Shown here piece by piece: positions 55,359 to 64,000 of a DNA stretch of 64,000 nt. The notes beneath the pieces were generated by a model, which ran no database searches, was not told the origin of the DNA, and saw only the letters and a program-made list of their open reading frames with translations. Origin of the DNA: Streptomyces sp. ALI-76-A (GTDB lineage Bacteria > Actinomycetota > Actinomycetes > Streptomycetales > Streptomycetaceae); the NCBI RefSeq assembly GCF_030287445.1, contig NZ_JASVWB010000002.1:6448001-6512000 (forward strand), read 5' to 3'. A program made the translations under genes and the position numbers. The stretch's first letter is position 1, and every line of letters starts with the position of its first letter.

Positions 55359-58244
55359 ATGCAGACCTCGTCGGATCGGCACGAGTACCCCGCCCACTGG
55401 GAGGCCGACGTGGTGCTGCGCGACGGCGGTACCGCACGCATCCGGCCCATCACCGTCGATGACGCCGATCGCCTCGTCAGCTTCTACGAGCAGGTGTCGG
55501 ACGAGTCGAAGTACTACCGCTTCTTCGCGCCCTACCCGCGCCTGTCCGCCAAGGACGTCCACCGCTTCACGCACCACGACTTTGTGGACCGGGTGGGACT
55601 CGCGGCCACCATCGGCGGCGAGTTCATCGCCACCGTACGCTACGACCGCATCGGCGCCGACGGAATGCCCGCCTCCGCACACCCGTCGCCCGACGCCACC
55701 CTCGCCGGAGGGCGCTTCGCCCCCGCCCCCGACATCCCCGACGAGGCCGAGGTCGCCTTCCTGGTCCAGGACGCCCATCAGGGCCGCGGGGTCGCCTCCG
55801 CCCTGCTCGAACACATCGCGGCCGTCGCGCGCGAGCGGGGCATCCGCCGGTTCGCCGCCGAGGTGCTGCCCGCCAACAGCAAGATGATCAAGGTGTTCAC
55901 GGACGCCGGGTACACCCAGAAGCGCAGCTTCGAGGACGGCGTCGTACGCCTGGAGTTCGACCTGGAGCCCACGGACCGCTCGCTCGCCGTGCAGTACGCG
56001 CGCGAACAGCGCGCCGAGGGGCGCTCCGTGCAGCGGCTGCTGATGCCCGGATCGGTCGCCGTCGTCGGGACCGGCCGCACGCCCGGCGGGGTGGGCCGCA
56101 GCGTCCTCGGCAACATCCGGGACGCCGGGTTCACCGGCCGGCTGTACGCCGTGAACAAGGCCCTGCCCGACGGACAGAAGGACATCGACGGGGTGCCCGC
56201 GTACCGCTCGGTGCGGGACATCGAGGAGCCGGTCGACCTGGTGGTCGTCGCCGTGCCCGCTCCGTACGTGCCCGACGTCGTCGAGGAGTGCGGTCTGCAC
56301 GGCGTGCAGGGGCTCGTCGTGCTCTCCGCCGGCTACGCCGAGAGCGGGCCCGAGGGGCGCGAGCGCCAGCGCGACCTGGTGCGGCTCGCGCGCGCGTACG
56401 GCATGCGGATCATCGGGCCGAACGCGTTCGGCATCATCAACACGTCGGCCGGGGTCCGGCTGAACGCCTCCCTCGCCCCGCAGATGCCCCGCCCCGGGCG
56501 GATCGCGCTGTTCGCCCAGTCCGGCGCCATCGGCATCGCGCTGCTGTCCCGGCTGCACCGGCGCGGCGGCGGGGTCACCGGGGTGACCGGCGTGTCGACG
56601 TTCGTGTCGTCCGGCAACCGGGCGGACGTGTCCGGCAACGACGTCCTCCAGTACTGGTACGACGACCCCGACACCGACGTGGTGCTGATGTACCTGGAGT
56701 CCATCGGCAACCCGCGCAAGTTCACCCGGCTCGCCCGGCGCACGGCGGCCGCGAAACCGCTGGTCGTGGTGCAGGGAGCCGGTTCCGCGCCGCAGGGACA
56801 CGCCGTGCGGGCGACCCGGCTGCCGTACGCCACGGTGTCCGCGCTGCTGCGGCAGGCCGGGGTGATCCGGGTGGACACGATCACGGAGCTGGTGGACACC
56901 GGCCTGCTGCTCGCGCGCCAGCCGCTGCCGGCCGGGGCCCGGGTGGCGATCCTCGGGAACTCCGAGTCGCTGGGCCTGCTGACGTACGACGCCTGTCTGT
57001 CCGAGGGGCTCCGGCCGATGCCGCCGCTGGACCTGACGACGGGGGCGTCGCCGGATGACTTCCACGCCGCTCTGGCGCGGGCGCTGGCGGACGACGCCTG
57101 CGACGCGGTGGTGGTGACCGCGATACCCGCCGTGGGGGAGGGGACGGCCGGAGACGCGGCGCTGGCCGAAGCCCTGAGATCCGCGGCCGAGCGGGTCCCC
57201 GGCAAACCGGTGCTGGTGGTCCACGTCGAGCTGGGCGGCCTCGCGGAGGCCCTGTCGGCCGCGGCCAGCACTGCGCCGCAGGCCGCCGGCTCCGCGGTGC
57301 CGGGCGGCTCCCACCCGTTCCGCCCGCTGGACCGGCTGGCCACGAAGGCGACGCAGGACCCGCCCGCCCCCCAGAACTGCTCCCGCCTCATCCCCGCCTA
57401 CCCCGCCGCCGAACGTGCCGTCCGGGCCCTGTCCGAAGTGGTCCGGTACGCCCAGTGGCGCCGGGACGCGGCCGAACCCGGCAGGGTGCCCGCGTACGAG
57501 GACATCGACGAGAAGGGGGCCGCCGAGCTGATCGGCGGGCTGCTCGCGCGCGGGCAGGGGCTCACCCTCGGCACCGACGAGACGTGCGACCTGCTCGGGA
57601 AGTACGGCGTCCATGTCCACCGCGCGCTGCCCGCGCCCGCCCCCGACGACGCGGTCCGGGCCGCCCGCGCCCTCGGCTACCCGGTCGCCCTCAAGGCCAC
57701 CGCCCCGCACCTCAGACACCGCGCCGACCTGGGCGGCGTACGGCTGGACCTCATGGACGAGGAACAACTGCGCCGGGCGTACGCCGAGTTGACCGAGTTG
57801 TTCGGGAAGCCGGCGGAGCTGCGGCCGGTGGTGCAGACGATGGCGCCGCGGGGAGTCGACACCGTGATCAGGGCCGTCATCGACCCGGCGGCCGGCGCCG
57901 TCCTGTCGTTCGGCCTCGCCGGGGCCGCCTCCCAGCTGCTCGGGGACATGGCGCACCGGCTCGTCCCGGTCACCGACCGGGAGGCCGGCTCGCTGGTCCG
58001 GTCGATCCGGACGGCACCGCTCCTGTTCGGCTGGCGCGGCTCCACCCCCGTCGACACGCCTGCGCTGGAGGAACTGCTGCTGCGGGTGTCGCGGCTGGTC
58101 GACGACCACCCCGAGGTGGTGGCGGTCACCCTGGAGCCGGTCGTCGTCGCCCCGCGCGGCCTGAGCGTCCTCGGCGCCTCCGTGCGGCTCGCGCCGCCGC
58201 CCGCCCGCGACGACCTCGGCCCCCGGACACTGCCCGCGTACTGA
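55359..58244 (+). CDS. Pat-type protein acetyltransferase: N-terminal GNAT domain plus acyl-CoA synthetase-like domain
   Basis: The 961-aa protein begins with a GNAT domain (residues ~15-195; EVAFLVQDAHQGRGVASALLEHIA is the acetyl-CoA site). An NDP-forming acyl-CoA synthetase-like region (~215-960) follows, with CoA-binding (SVAVVGTGRTPGGVGRSVLGN), Succ-CoA ligase-like and ATP-grasp parts. The catalytic His motif SHTGA of active synthetases is replaced by ATRLPYA, so synthetase activity is unlikely. The GNAT-first order matches S. lividans PatA, which acetylates acyl-CoA synthetases. The ATG is fixed by the adjacent -10 box. Confidence 0.93.
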   Translation: MQTSSDRHEYPAHWEADVVLRDGGTARIRPITVDDADRLVSFYEQVSDESKYYRFFAPYPRLSAKDVHRFTHHDFVDRVGLAATIGGEFIATVRYDRIGADGMPASAHPSPDATLAGGRFAPAPDIPDEAEVAFLVQDAHQGRGVASALLEHIAAVARERGIRRFAAEVLPANSKMIKVFTDAGYTQKRSFEDGVVRLEFDLEPTDRSLAVQYAREQRAEGRSVQRLLMPGSVAVVGTGRTPGGVGRSVLGNIRDAGFTGRLYAVNKALPDGQKDIDGVPAYRSVRDIEEPVDLVVVAVPAPYVPDVVEECGLHGVQGLVVLSAGYAESGPEGRERQRDLVRLARAYGMRIIGPNAFGIINTSAGVRLNASLAPQMPRPGRIALFAQSGAIGIALLSRLHRRGGGVTGVTGVSTFVSSGNRADVSGNDVLQYWYDDPDTDVVLMYLESIGNPRKFTRLARRTAAAKPLVVVQGAGSAPQGHAVRATRLPYATVSALLRQAGVIRVDTITELVDTGLLLARQPLPAGARVAILGNSESLGLLTYDACLSEGLRPMPPLDLTTGASPDDFHAALARALADDACDAVVVTAIPAVGEGTAGDAALAEALRSAAERVPGKPVLVVHVELGGLAEALSAAASTAPQAAGSAVPGGSHPFRPLDRLATKATQDPPAPQNCSRLIPAYPAAERAVRALSEVVRYAQWRRDAAEPGRVPAYEDIDEKGAAELIGGLLARGQGLTLGTDETCDLLGKYGVHVHRALPAPAPDDAVRAARALGYPVALKATAPHLRHRADLGGVRLDLMDEEQLRRAYAELTELFGKPAELRPVVQTMAPRGVDTVIRAVIDPAAGAVLSFGLAGAASQLLGDMAHRLVPVTDREAGSLVRSIRTAPLLFGWRGSTPVDTPALEELLLRVSRLVDDHPEVVAVTLEPVVVAPRGLSVLGASVRLAPPPARDDLGPRTLPAY

Positions 58245-58293
58245 GCGATGTTTCACCGGCCCGGAGCGGTGCCTCGCAGTCAGTGGGTCCCCG

Positions 58294-58299
58294 TAGGAT
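58294..58299 (+). promoter_or_regulatory. Probable -10 element of a leaderless DUF5998 transcript
   Basis: TAGGAT fits TANNNT and ends 7 nt before the ATG at 58307. The same bases could act as a weak ribosome site (AGGATGG), so the leaderless reading is not certain. Confidence 0.45.
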
Positions 58300-58306
58300 G
58301 GACGTC

Positions 58307-58894
58307 ATGGCCAAGACCAGTACGACGACCCAGGGGCTGCGAACGGCGATCGAGCGCAGCGGCTACTACCCGGCCCTCGTGGCCGAGGCGGTGGAGGCCG
58401 CTGTGGGCGGCGAGCCCATTCGGTCGTACCTGGTCCACCAGGAGACCACGTTCGACCAGAACGAGGTGCGGCGGCATGTCACCGTGCTCGTCCTCACCGA
58501 GAACCGCTTCGTCGTCAGCCACACCGACGAGCAGAACGCGGACACCACCTCCCCGACGCCGTACGCCACCACCTCCACCGAGTCCGTGAAGCTCGGCCGG
58601 ATCTCCTCGGTCGTGGTCAGCCGCGTGGTCGCCAACCCCGAGCAGTACCAGCCGGGCACCCTGCCCCGCGAGGTCGTGCTGACCATCGGCTGGGGTGCCG
58701 TCTCCCGCATCGACCTGGAGCCCGCGGCCTGCGGCGACCCCAACTGCGAGGCCGACCACGGCTACACCGGAAGCTCGACGGCGGACGACCTGAGCCTGCG
58801 CGTGAGCGAGGCCGGGGACGGCCCGGAGACGGTGCGCCAGGCGCTCGCCTTCGCGCAGGCCATCTCCGAGGCGACCGCGGACGTCACCCGCTGA
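58307..58894 (+). CDS. DUF5998 family protein
   Basis: The 195-aa protein belongs to an actinobacterial family without known function. Segments include GLRTAIERSGYYPALVAEAVEAAV, TTFDQNEVRRHVTVLVLTENR, IGWGAVSRIDLEPAACGDPNCEADHGYTG and a helical end. The CGDPNCEADHG motif could bind a metal. It is cytoplasmic, with no membrane segment. The stop overlaps the next ATG (TGATG), so the two are coupled and may work together. Confidence 0.85.
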   Translation: MAKTSTTTQGLRTAIERSGYYPALVAEAVEAAVGGEPIRSYLVHQETTFDQNEVRRHVTVLVLTENRFVVSHTDEQNADTTSPTPYATTSTESVKLGRISSVVVSRVVANPEQYQPGTLPREVVLTIGWGAVSRIDLEPAACGDPNCEADHGYTGSSTADDLSLRVSEAGDGPETVRQALAFAQAISEATADVTR

Positions 58895-60096
58895 TGGCGC
58901 ACCCCGCCTCCGCCTGGGACCACCACCCGGAACCGCTCGCCCTCGACTCCGCGCCCGTTCCCGAGTACGGCACCGGCTCCCTCGCCGACCTGCTGCCCAC
59001 CCTCGCCGCGGGCATGGCCGTACCGGAGGTCACCGCGGCCATCCCCGAGCTCACCCCCGCCGACCGGAACTGCGTGTTCCTGATCGACGGGCTCGGCTGG
59101 GAGCAGCTCAGGGCCCACCCGGACGAGGCCCCCTTCATGACCTCGCTCCTCGGCAGCTCGCGCGGCGGCACCGGCCGCCCGCTGACCACCGGCTTCCCGG
59201 CGACCACCGCCACCTCCCTCGCCTCCGTCGGCACCGGCCTGCCGCCGGGCGCCCACGGCCTGCCCGGGTACGCGGTGCGCGATCCGGCCACCGGCGCGCT
59301 GATGAACCAGCTGCGCTGGCAGCCGTGGACCTCGCCGGGGACCTGGCAGCCGTATCCCACGATCTTCCAGCTGGCCGCCCGGGCCGGCGTGCACGCGGCC
59401 CAGGTCTCGTCCCCCACCTTCGAGAACACCCCGCTGACCAAGGTGGCGCTCAGCGGCGGCACGTTCCACGGGCGGCAGACCGGCGAGGAGCGCATGGACC
59501 TCACGGCCGAGCAACTCGCCGCGGGCGACCGGTCCCTGGTCTATACGTACTACTCCGAGGTCGACGGCGCAGGCCACCGCTTCGGCGTCGACTCCGACAC
59601 CTGGCGCGGCCGGCTGATGTACGTCGACCGGCTGGTCCAGCGCCTGGCCGAGCAACTGCCGCCGCGCACCGCGCTCTACGTCACCGCCGACCACGGCATG
59701 ATCGACGTGCCCTTCGACGAGTGGCACCGCATCGACTTCGACGAGGACTGGGAACTGCGCGCCGGGGTCGCCCTGCTGGGCGGCGAGGGCCGCGCCCGCC
59801 ATGTCTACGCGGTGCCGGGCGCCCAGAACGACGTCCTGACCTGCTGGCGCGAGGTGCTCGGCGAGCAGTTCTGGGTGGCCTCGCGGGACGAGGCGATCGC
59901 GGCGGGCTGGTTCGGGCCGCCCGACCGGGTCGAAGGGCGCGTGTACGACCGGCTCGGCGACGTGATCGCCGCCGCGCGTGACGACGTCCTCCTCATCGCC
60001 TCGGAGCGGGAGCCCAAGGAGTCGGCGATGGTCGGCAACCACGGTTCGATGACCCCCGCCGAGCAGCTGGTCCCGCTGCTCGAAGTACGCTCCTGA
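58894..60096 (+). CDS. Alkaline phosphatase superfamily phosphodiesterase (nucleotide pyrophosphatase-like)
   Basis: The 400-aa protein has metal-binding and catalytic elements of the NPP family: FLIDGLGWEQL, the nucleophile region GFPATTATSLASVGTG, YSEVDGAGHRFG, TADHGMIDVP and GNHGSM. It should hydrolyse a phosphodiester or nucleotide substrate with two zinc ions. No signal peptide is evident, so it is probably cytoplasmic. The ATG overlaps the upstream stop, making an operon with the DUF5998 gene. The tdk gene follows after 50 bp, so it may join the same unit. Confidence 0.9.
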   Translation: MAHPASAWDHHPEPLALDSAPVPEYGTGSLADLLPTLAAGMAVPEVTAAIPELTPADRNCVFLIDGLGWEQLRAHPDEAPFMTSLLGSSRGGTGRPLTTGFPATTATSLASVGTGLPPGAHGLPGYAVRDPATGALMNQLRWQPWTSPGTWQPYPTIFQLAARAGVHAAQVSSPTFENTPLTKVALSGGTFHGRQTGEERMDLTAEQLAAGDRSLVYTYYSEVDGAGHRFGVDSDTWRGRLMYVDRLVQRLAEQLPPRTALYVTADHGMIDVPFDEWHRIDFDEDWELRAGVALLGGEGRARHVYAVPGAQNDVLTCWREVLGEQFWVASRDEAIAAGWFGPPDRVEGRVYDRLGDVIAAARDDVLLIASEREPKESAMVGNHGSMTPAEQLVPLLEVRS

Positions 60097-60146
60097 CGCC
60101 TCCGGGCCGCTCTCCTCCCACTCGATCGAAAGGTGCTCGACTCGCC

Positions 60147-60782
60147 ATGCCCGAGCTGGTGTTCTTCTCCGGAACGATGGACTGCGGGAAGTCCACGCTG
60201 GCTCTCCAGATCGAGCACAACCGCTCGGCGCGCGGCCTCCAGGGCATCATCTTCACCCGCGACGACCGCGCGGGCGAGGGCAAGCTGTCCTCACGGCTCG
60301 GTCTGGTGACCGAAGCGGTGGAAGCGGTGCCGGGCATGGACCTGTACGCCTATGTGGTGGCCGAGGTCGAGCAGGGCAGCAAGGTCGACTACCTGATCGT
60401 GGACGAGGCGCAGTTCCTCGCGTCCGAGCAGATCGACCAGCTGGCCTGTGTGGTGGACGACCTGGGTCTGGACGTCTACGCCTTCGGCATCACCACGGAC
60501 TTCCGCACCAAGCTGTTCCCCGGCTCGCAGCGCCTGATCGAGCTGGCGGACCGGATAGAGGCCCTCCAGGTGGAGGCGATGTGCTGGTGCGGGGCGCGGG
60601 CCACGCACAACGCCCGCACCGTGGGCGGCGAGATGGTGGTGGAAGGCGAGCAGGTCGTCGTCGGCGATGTGAACCGCCCGGCCGCGGAGGTCGGTTACGA
60701 GGTGCTGTGCCGCCGCCACCACCGCCACCGGATGACCAGCAGCTCGGTGTCGGCCTCTCCGCCGGCCGGCCTCGCCCGCTGA
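60147..60782 (+). CDS. tdk: Thymidine kinase (type II)
   Basis: The 211-aa enzyme phosphorylates thymidine to dTMP in salvage. It has the P-loop GTMDCGKST, the DEAQFL motif, and the lasso zinc site formed by CWCGARATHNAR and CRRHHRH. Length agrees with bacterial type II enzymes. The ATG at 60147 follows GAAAGG. Together with nrdJ at the other end of the window it belongs to deoxynucleotide supply. It ends 10 bp from the convergent VOC gene; a small hairpin (60786-60102 relative span 60786-60802) overlaps that gene's stop. Confidence 0.95.
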   Translation: MPELVFFSGTMDCGKSTLALQIEHNRSARGLQGIIFTRDDRAGEGKLSSRLGLVTEAVEAVPGMDLYAYVVAEVEQGSKVDYLIVDEAQFLASEQIDQLACVVDDLGLDVYAFGITTDFRTKLFPGSQRLIELADRIEALQVEAMCWCGARATHNARTVGGEMVVEGEQVVVGDVNRPAAEVGYEVLCRRHHRHRMTSSSVSASPPAGLAR

Positions 60783-60792
60783 CCGACGCCGG

Positions 60793-61632
60793 TCACCGGC
60801 GTGCCGTCGGCCCGTCGACCGCTCCTCGGCGTGGGCTCTGGATGAGGGAGAAGCGGGCCCCCTCGGGATCCGCCACCGTGGCCGCGCGTCCGTGAGGCGT
60901 GGAGTGCGCAGGCCGCAGGACCTGGCCGCCGAGGTCGGCGAGAAGGGCGGCGGCCTCGTCGGTGTCGGCCACTTCGAAGTACGTCATCCAGTGCGGTCCC
61001 CGGTCCCGGGCCAGGGCCGCGCCCACACCGCGGATACCGGCCACCGGTCGGTCGCCGAGGCGCAGGGTGACGTAGTCGCAGTCGGCCGGGACCGCCGGCT
61101 CCTCCTCGTGACCGAACACCGTCTCGTAGAACTTGGCGACGCTCGTGGTCTCGAAGGTCAGCAGCTCGTGCCAGGCCGGTGTGCCGGGCACTCCGGCGAC
61201 GGACGTGCCGAGGTGCGCCGCCGCCTGCCAGGCACCGAAGACCGCCCCGGACGGGTCCGAGCCGATCACCAGCCGTCCGGCGTCCTCCGCGTCCAGCGGT
61301 CCCACCCCGACCGTGCCGCCGCACACCCGCACCGCGTCGGCCGTCAGGCCCACGTCGTCCGAGGCGAAGTAGGGCGTCCAGGCGACGGGCAGATGACGGT
61401 CGGGCGGCAGCTGGCCGATGCCGGCCACGTCGTGTCCGTCGAGCAGGGCCCGCACGTACGGGCCGAGCTTCCGTGGGCCCGGGCGGAACTCCCAGCCGAA
61501 GAGGGAACCGTAGAACTCCTGGGTCGCGGCCATCCCGTGCACCATCAGACTCACCCAGCACGGTGCGCCGGGCACCTGCCGGGCCTGCGCCGGGCCGTGC
61601 GGGCCGGCCGCAGACCCCCTTGCCTCGGTCAT
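60793..61632 (-). CDS. Two-domain VOC (glyoxalase/bleomycin resistance-like) protein
   Basis: The 279-aa protein has two tandem VOC domains: PGAPCWVSLMVHGMAATQEFYGSLFGWEF and, in the second half, HELLTFETTSVAKFYETVFG, with GPHWMTYFEVADTDEA. Such proteins bind or modify small molecules, often as resistance or dioxygenase-type enzymes; it resembles mycobacterial 27-kDa/CFP30B antigens. The ATG at 61632 is preceded by AGAGAG. The disordered N-terminus (residues 1-20) is normal for the group. It diverges from the rhodanese gene. Confidence 0.86.
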   Translation of the reverse strand: MTEARGSAAGPHGPAQARQVPGAPCWVSLMVHGMAATQEFYGSLFGWEFRPGPRKLGPYVRALLDGHDVAGIGQLPPDRHLPVAWTPYFASDDVGLTADAVRVCGGTVGVGPLDAEDAGRLVIGSDPSGAVFGAWQAAAHLGTSVAGVPGTPAWHELLTFETTSVAKFYETVFGHEEEPAVPADCDYVTLRLGDRPVAGIRGVGAALARDRGPHWMTYFEVADTDEAAALLADLGGQVLRPAHSTPHGRAATVADPEGARFSLIQSPRRGAVDGPTARR

Positions 61633-61967
61633 CGTCACTCTCTTCTCGGCCTCTCGCGGCGGCCGTGTCGCTTCAGCTTCCGCTCTGACGGGCCCCCGTC
61701 GTCCGGACTCCGTGCTCACGGACCCCGTGCCGATGCTCGCACCACCCGAGGTGCCGCGGGCTCCGGGCACGCCGCTGCGCGGCTGCTCCCCTGCCCGGAG
61801 AATGCCCGTCGTGCGCCTTCCCGTCCGTTTCCTTTCGATGGCCGACGGGTGTCGATCGGCTGTACAGCATGTGCCCGATCCCGTACGCCCGGTGACCGGG
61901 TCTGCCCGGCGGACGAGAGTAGCCGGACATGGACGACGCGGCCACCCGGTGCGCAAGGATGGTGACC
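61633..61967. other. Divergent promoter region between VOC and rhodanese genes
   Basis: No gene is supported. AT-richer sequence near 61820-61870 may hold promoters for both flanking genes. I see no clear operator. Confidence 0.45.
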
Positions 61968-62819
61968 ATGAACGCCATCATCTCCGCAACCGAACTCGCC
62001 AGCGACCTGGCGGGAGGTGACCCGCCCGTCCTGCTCGACGTCCGCTGGCAGCTCAGCGTCGCCAAGGCGGCCGGGGAGCCCTCGTTCGACGGCCGGGCCG
62101 CGTACGCGGCCGGGCACCTTCCCGGCGCGGTCTTCGTCGACCTGGACCGGGAGCTCGCCGGCCCGCCCGGCACCGGTGGCCGGCACCCGCTGCCCGACCT
62201 CGCGGAGTTCGGCGCCGCCATGCGCCGCGCGGGCGTCTCCCGGGGGACACCGGTGGTCGTGTACGACGGCGGACAGGGCTGGGCGGCCGCCCGTGCCTGG
62301 TGGATGCTGCGCTGGACGGGTCACCCGGACGTGCGAGTCCTCGACGGCGGGTTGCCGGCCTGGCAGGGCGAGTTGTCGGTGGACATCCCCGAGCCCGCCG
62401 AGGGCGACTTCCAGCCGGCGCCCGGTGCGGCGGGTCTCCTCGACGCGGACGGTGCCGCCTCGCTGGCCCGCACCGGGCTTCTGCTCGACGCGCGCGCGGG
62501 GGAGCGCTACCGGGGTGAGGTCGAGCCGATCGACCCCGTCGGCGGACACATCCCGGGCGCCGTGTCCGCGCCCACCGCCGACAACGTCGCGGCCGACGGC
62601 CGCTTCCTGCCCGCGGCGGAACTGGCCGCCCGCTTCAAGGCGCTGGGCGTGTCCCACGGCACCGAGGTCGGCGTCTACTGCGGCTCCGGCGTCTCCGCCG
62701 CGCACCAGGTGCTGGCCCTGGCGGTCGCGGGCATCCCGGCCGCGCTGTACGTCGGTTCCTGGTCCCAGTGGTCGGCGGACCCGGCACGTCCGGTCGCCGT
62801 GGGACCCGACCCCCGGTAG
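61968..62819 (+). CDS. Two-domain rhodanese-like sulfurtransferase
   Basis: The 283-aa protein has an N-terminal inactive rhodanese domain (LLDVRWQ, YAAGHLPGAVFVDLD) and a C-terminal active one. The catalytic Cys is in VYCGSGVSAAHQVLA near residue 243, with a six-residue loop typical of thiosulfate or 3-mercaptopyruvate sulfurtransferases. Conserved substrate-site features include WWMLRWTGHPDVRVLDGG. The ATG at 61968 follows AAGGATGG; an in-frame ATG at 61929 would add unconserved residues. It is a single gene convergent with sepH. Confidence 0.92.
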   Translation: MNAIISATELASDLAGGDPPVLLDVRWQLSVAKAAGEPSFDGRAAYAAGHLPGAVFVDLDRELAGPPGTGGRHPLPDLAEFGAAMRRAGVSRGTPVVVYDGGQGWAAARAWWMLRWTGHPDVRVLDGGLPAWQGELSVDIPEPAEGDFQPAPGAAGLLDADGAASLARTGLLLDARAGERYRGEVEPIDPVGGHIPGAVSAPTADNVAADGRFLPAAELAARFKALGVSHGTEVGVYCGSGVSAAHQVLALAVAGIPAALYVGSWSQWSADPARPVAVGPDPR

Positions 62820-62828
62820 GCACGGCGA

Positions 62829-62856
62829 AGGGCCCGCGCTCACGAGCGCGGGCCCT
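62829..62856. terminator. Bidirectional terminator between the rhodanese gene and sepH
   Basis: AGGGCCCGCGCT pairs perfectly with AGCGCGGGCCCT around a CACG loop, followed by CAAA. Confidence 0.85.
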
Positions 62857-62918
62857 CAAAGCCTCGTACGAGCGGTCGTACAGCCGGCTACTTGCTCGTG
62901 CCGAAGTGGCAGGGCCGG

Positions 62919-63959
62919 CTACTCCTGCTTCTTGCGCCGTGTCCCGAACACGATCTCGTCCCAGCTCGGGACCGCCGCCCGGCGACCCGGGCGGACACCG
63001 TCCGCCTCGGCCTGCCGGTCGGTGGCGCCGATGAGCCGGTCGCGGTGGCTGCCGACGGAACGCGGCATGAGGACGTCCGCGTAGGCGGAGCCGGCCGAGG
63101 CCGCGGGAGCCGGGGGCTCCTCCTCGTCGGGTTCCGGGACGGGCTCCTCCGTCTCGGGCTCGACGGGGCGCTCCGGGACCACCAGGTCGCCCCGGAAGCT
63201 GGGCACCGCCTCCAGCAGGCTGGTCAGCGAGTCCCGCTCGCTCACGGTCTCCTCGGCGGGCTCGTCGAGCGGGGCCGGCGGCAGGCTCGGCCGCTCCCGG
63301 TCGAGGGCGCGGTCCAGCGGACGGTCGCGCGGCAGGCGGGCGATGCGCGGTACGAAGGGAAAGCTGGGCTCCGGCGTGGCGGCGAGGTCGTCGGACTCGC
63401 CGATCAGCGAGCGCGCCTCCTCGTCGACGGCCTGGACGAGCCGCCGGGGCGGGTCGTACGTCCAGCTCGCCGAGTGCGGTTCGCCCGCGACCCGGTAGAC
63501 CAGCAGGACCTCCCAGGTGCCGTCGTCGCGGCGCCACGAGTCCCACTGCACGGTGTCCTTCTCGGCGCCGCGCAGGGTCAGCCGCTCCTGGACGGTCTCG
63601 CCCAGTTGCGGACCCGCGTTCTCGCCGGGACGGCGGACCGGAGTCTTCCGGGCCCGCTCGGCCATGAAGGCGCGCTCGGCCAGCACGGGCCCCTCGAACC
63701 GGCGTACGCGGTCGACGGGGATGCCGGCCATCTGGGCGACCTCTTCCGCGGTCGCGCCGGCACGTATCCGCGCCTGGATGTCACGGGGGCGGAGATGGCT
63801 CTCCACCTCGATCTCGATCTGGCCGAGGCGGGGCCGGTCGCCGCGCACGGCGGCGCGCAGACGTTCGTCGATCGGAAGCGTGTACTCCGTAGAGTCGGCA
63901 GCCTTCAGCACCAGCCGTGTGCCGTCATTGGAGACGGCCACGACACGCAGTTCGGGCAT
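62919..63959 (-). CDS. sepH: SepH, septation protein
   Basis: The 346-aa protein is recognised as SepH by its N-terminus (MPELRVVAVSNDGTRLVLKA). A central HTH-like motif lies in RPRDIQARIRAGATAEEVAQMAG, followed by DUF3071-type sequence (DSWRRDDGTWEVLLVY). The C-terminus is long, acidic, Pro-rich and disordered, ending VPSWDEIVFGTRRKKQE. SepH binds FtsZ and stimulates Z-ring assembly during sporulation in Streptomyces. The ATG at 63959 follows GGGAGG; an in-frame ATG at 63992 would add 11 residues. It complements WhiH in this window's cell-division genes. Confidence 0.94.
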   Translation of the reverse strand: MPELRVVAVSNDGTRLVLKAADSTEYTLPIDERLRAAVRGDRPRLGQIEIEVESHLRPRDIQARIRAGATAEEVAQMAGIPVDRVRRFEGPVLAERAFMAERARKTPVRRPGENAGPQLGETVQERLTLRGAEKDTVQWDSWRRDDGTWEVLLVYRVAGEPHSASWTYDPPRRLVQAVDEEARSLIGESDDLAATPEPSFPFVPRIARLPRDRPLDRALDRERPSLPPAPLDEPAEETVSERDSLTSLLEAVPSFRGDLVVPERPVEPETEEPVPEPDEEEPPAPAASAGSAYADVLMPRSVGSHRDRLIGATDRQAEADGVRPGRRAAVPSWDEIVFGTRRKKQE

Positions 63960-64000
63960 GGGGACCTCCCGGGTGGTGCCTGCCGACGTCACGTGCGTCG

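Overview
This window is chromosomal DNA of a Streptomyces. GC content and third-position GC are very high, many genes start with GTG or TTG, and Streptomyces markers occur together: lexA, nrdR-nrdJ, whiH, hrdB, parE, parC, ptsH, a Pat-type acetyltransferase and sepH. From memory, the order matches the S. coelicolor core region from about SCO5803 to SCO5855, so this is conserved chromosome and not an island. I see no tRNA, rRNA, insertion sequence, prophage or CRISPR array.

Region by region. 1-6.2 kb: end of a DinG/Rad3-like helicase, LexA with its own SOS box, then nrdR-nrdJ for B12-dependent deoxyribonucleotide synthesis. 6.2-9.2 kb: TerD-like protein, DUF4937-like protein, histidine phosphatase and ADP-ribosylglycohydrolase. 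9.2-12.1 kb: a 9-bp minisatellite, a DHA2 drug exporter and its divergent TetR regulator with two identical operators. 12.1-17.3 kb: RNase HII, two conserved unknowns and a RecQ helicase fused to a ComF-like phosphoribosyltransferase domain. 17.5-20 kb: a decayed two-component/ABC locus in which a deletion joins the first codons of a response regulator to the last codons of an ABC ATPase. 20.5-28.3 kb: DUF4192 protein, glycogen-debranching-like protein, NrtR-type Nudix protein and a fused ABC ATPase-permease. 28.4-32.4 kb: whiH, hrdB and a secreted trypsin-like protease. 32.4-40.4 kb: small zinc-ribbon protein, parE, DUF485-ActP symporter operon and a CitA/CitB-type two-component pair. 40.4-44.8 kb: a small conserved protein, a divergent pair of citrate synthase genes (one with an N-terminal HTH) and an iron-box-controlled sucrase/ferredoxin-like gene. 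44.8-52.7 kb: DUF6082 protein, COG0523 GTPase with an upstream SOS-box match, parC, and an M16 peptidase pair (one active, one lacking the zinc motif). 52.8-64 kb: a c-di-AMP (ydaO) riboswitch ahead of an M23 peptidase, GntR regulator, HPr, Pat, DUF5998, phosphodiesterase, thymidine kinase, VOC protein, rhodanese and sepH.

Common themes are DNA metabolism (helicases, RNR, topoisomerase IV, Tdk, RNase HII), developmental control (WhiH, HrdB, SepH) and carbon control (HPr, citrate synthases, acetate symporter, Pat). Three features recur across the window: short perfect or near-perfect tandem duplications, mostly in intergenic DNA; likely leaderless genes with a TANNNT box 6-7 nt before the start codon; and strong bidirectional hairpins between convergent genes. 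The observations most worth checking are the deletion scar at 18.4-18.7 kb, the HTH-citrate synthase pair with its AT-rich shared control region, the RecQ-ComF-like fusion, and the candidate LexA and DmdR sites upstream of genes not usually linked with those regulators.
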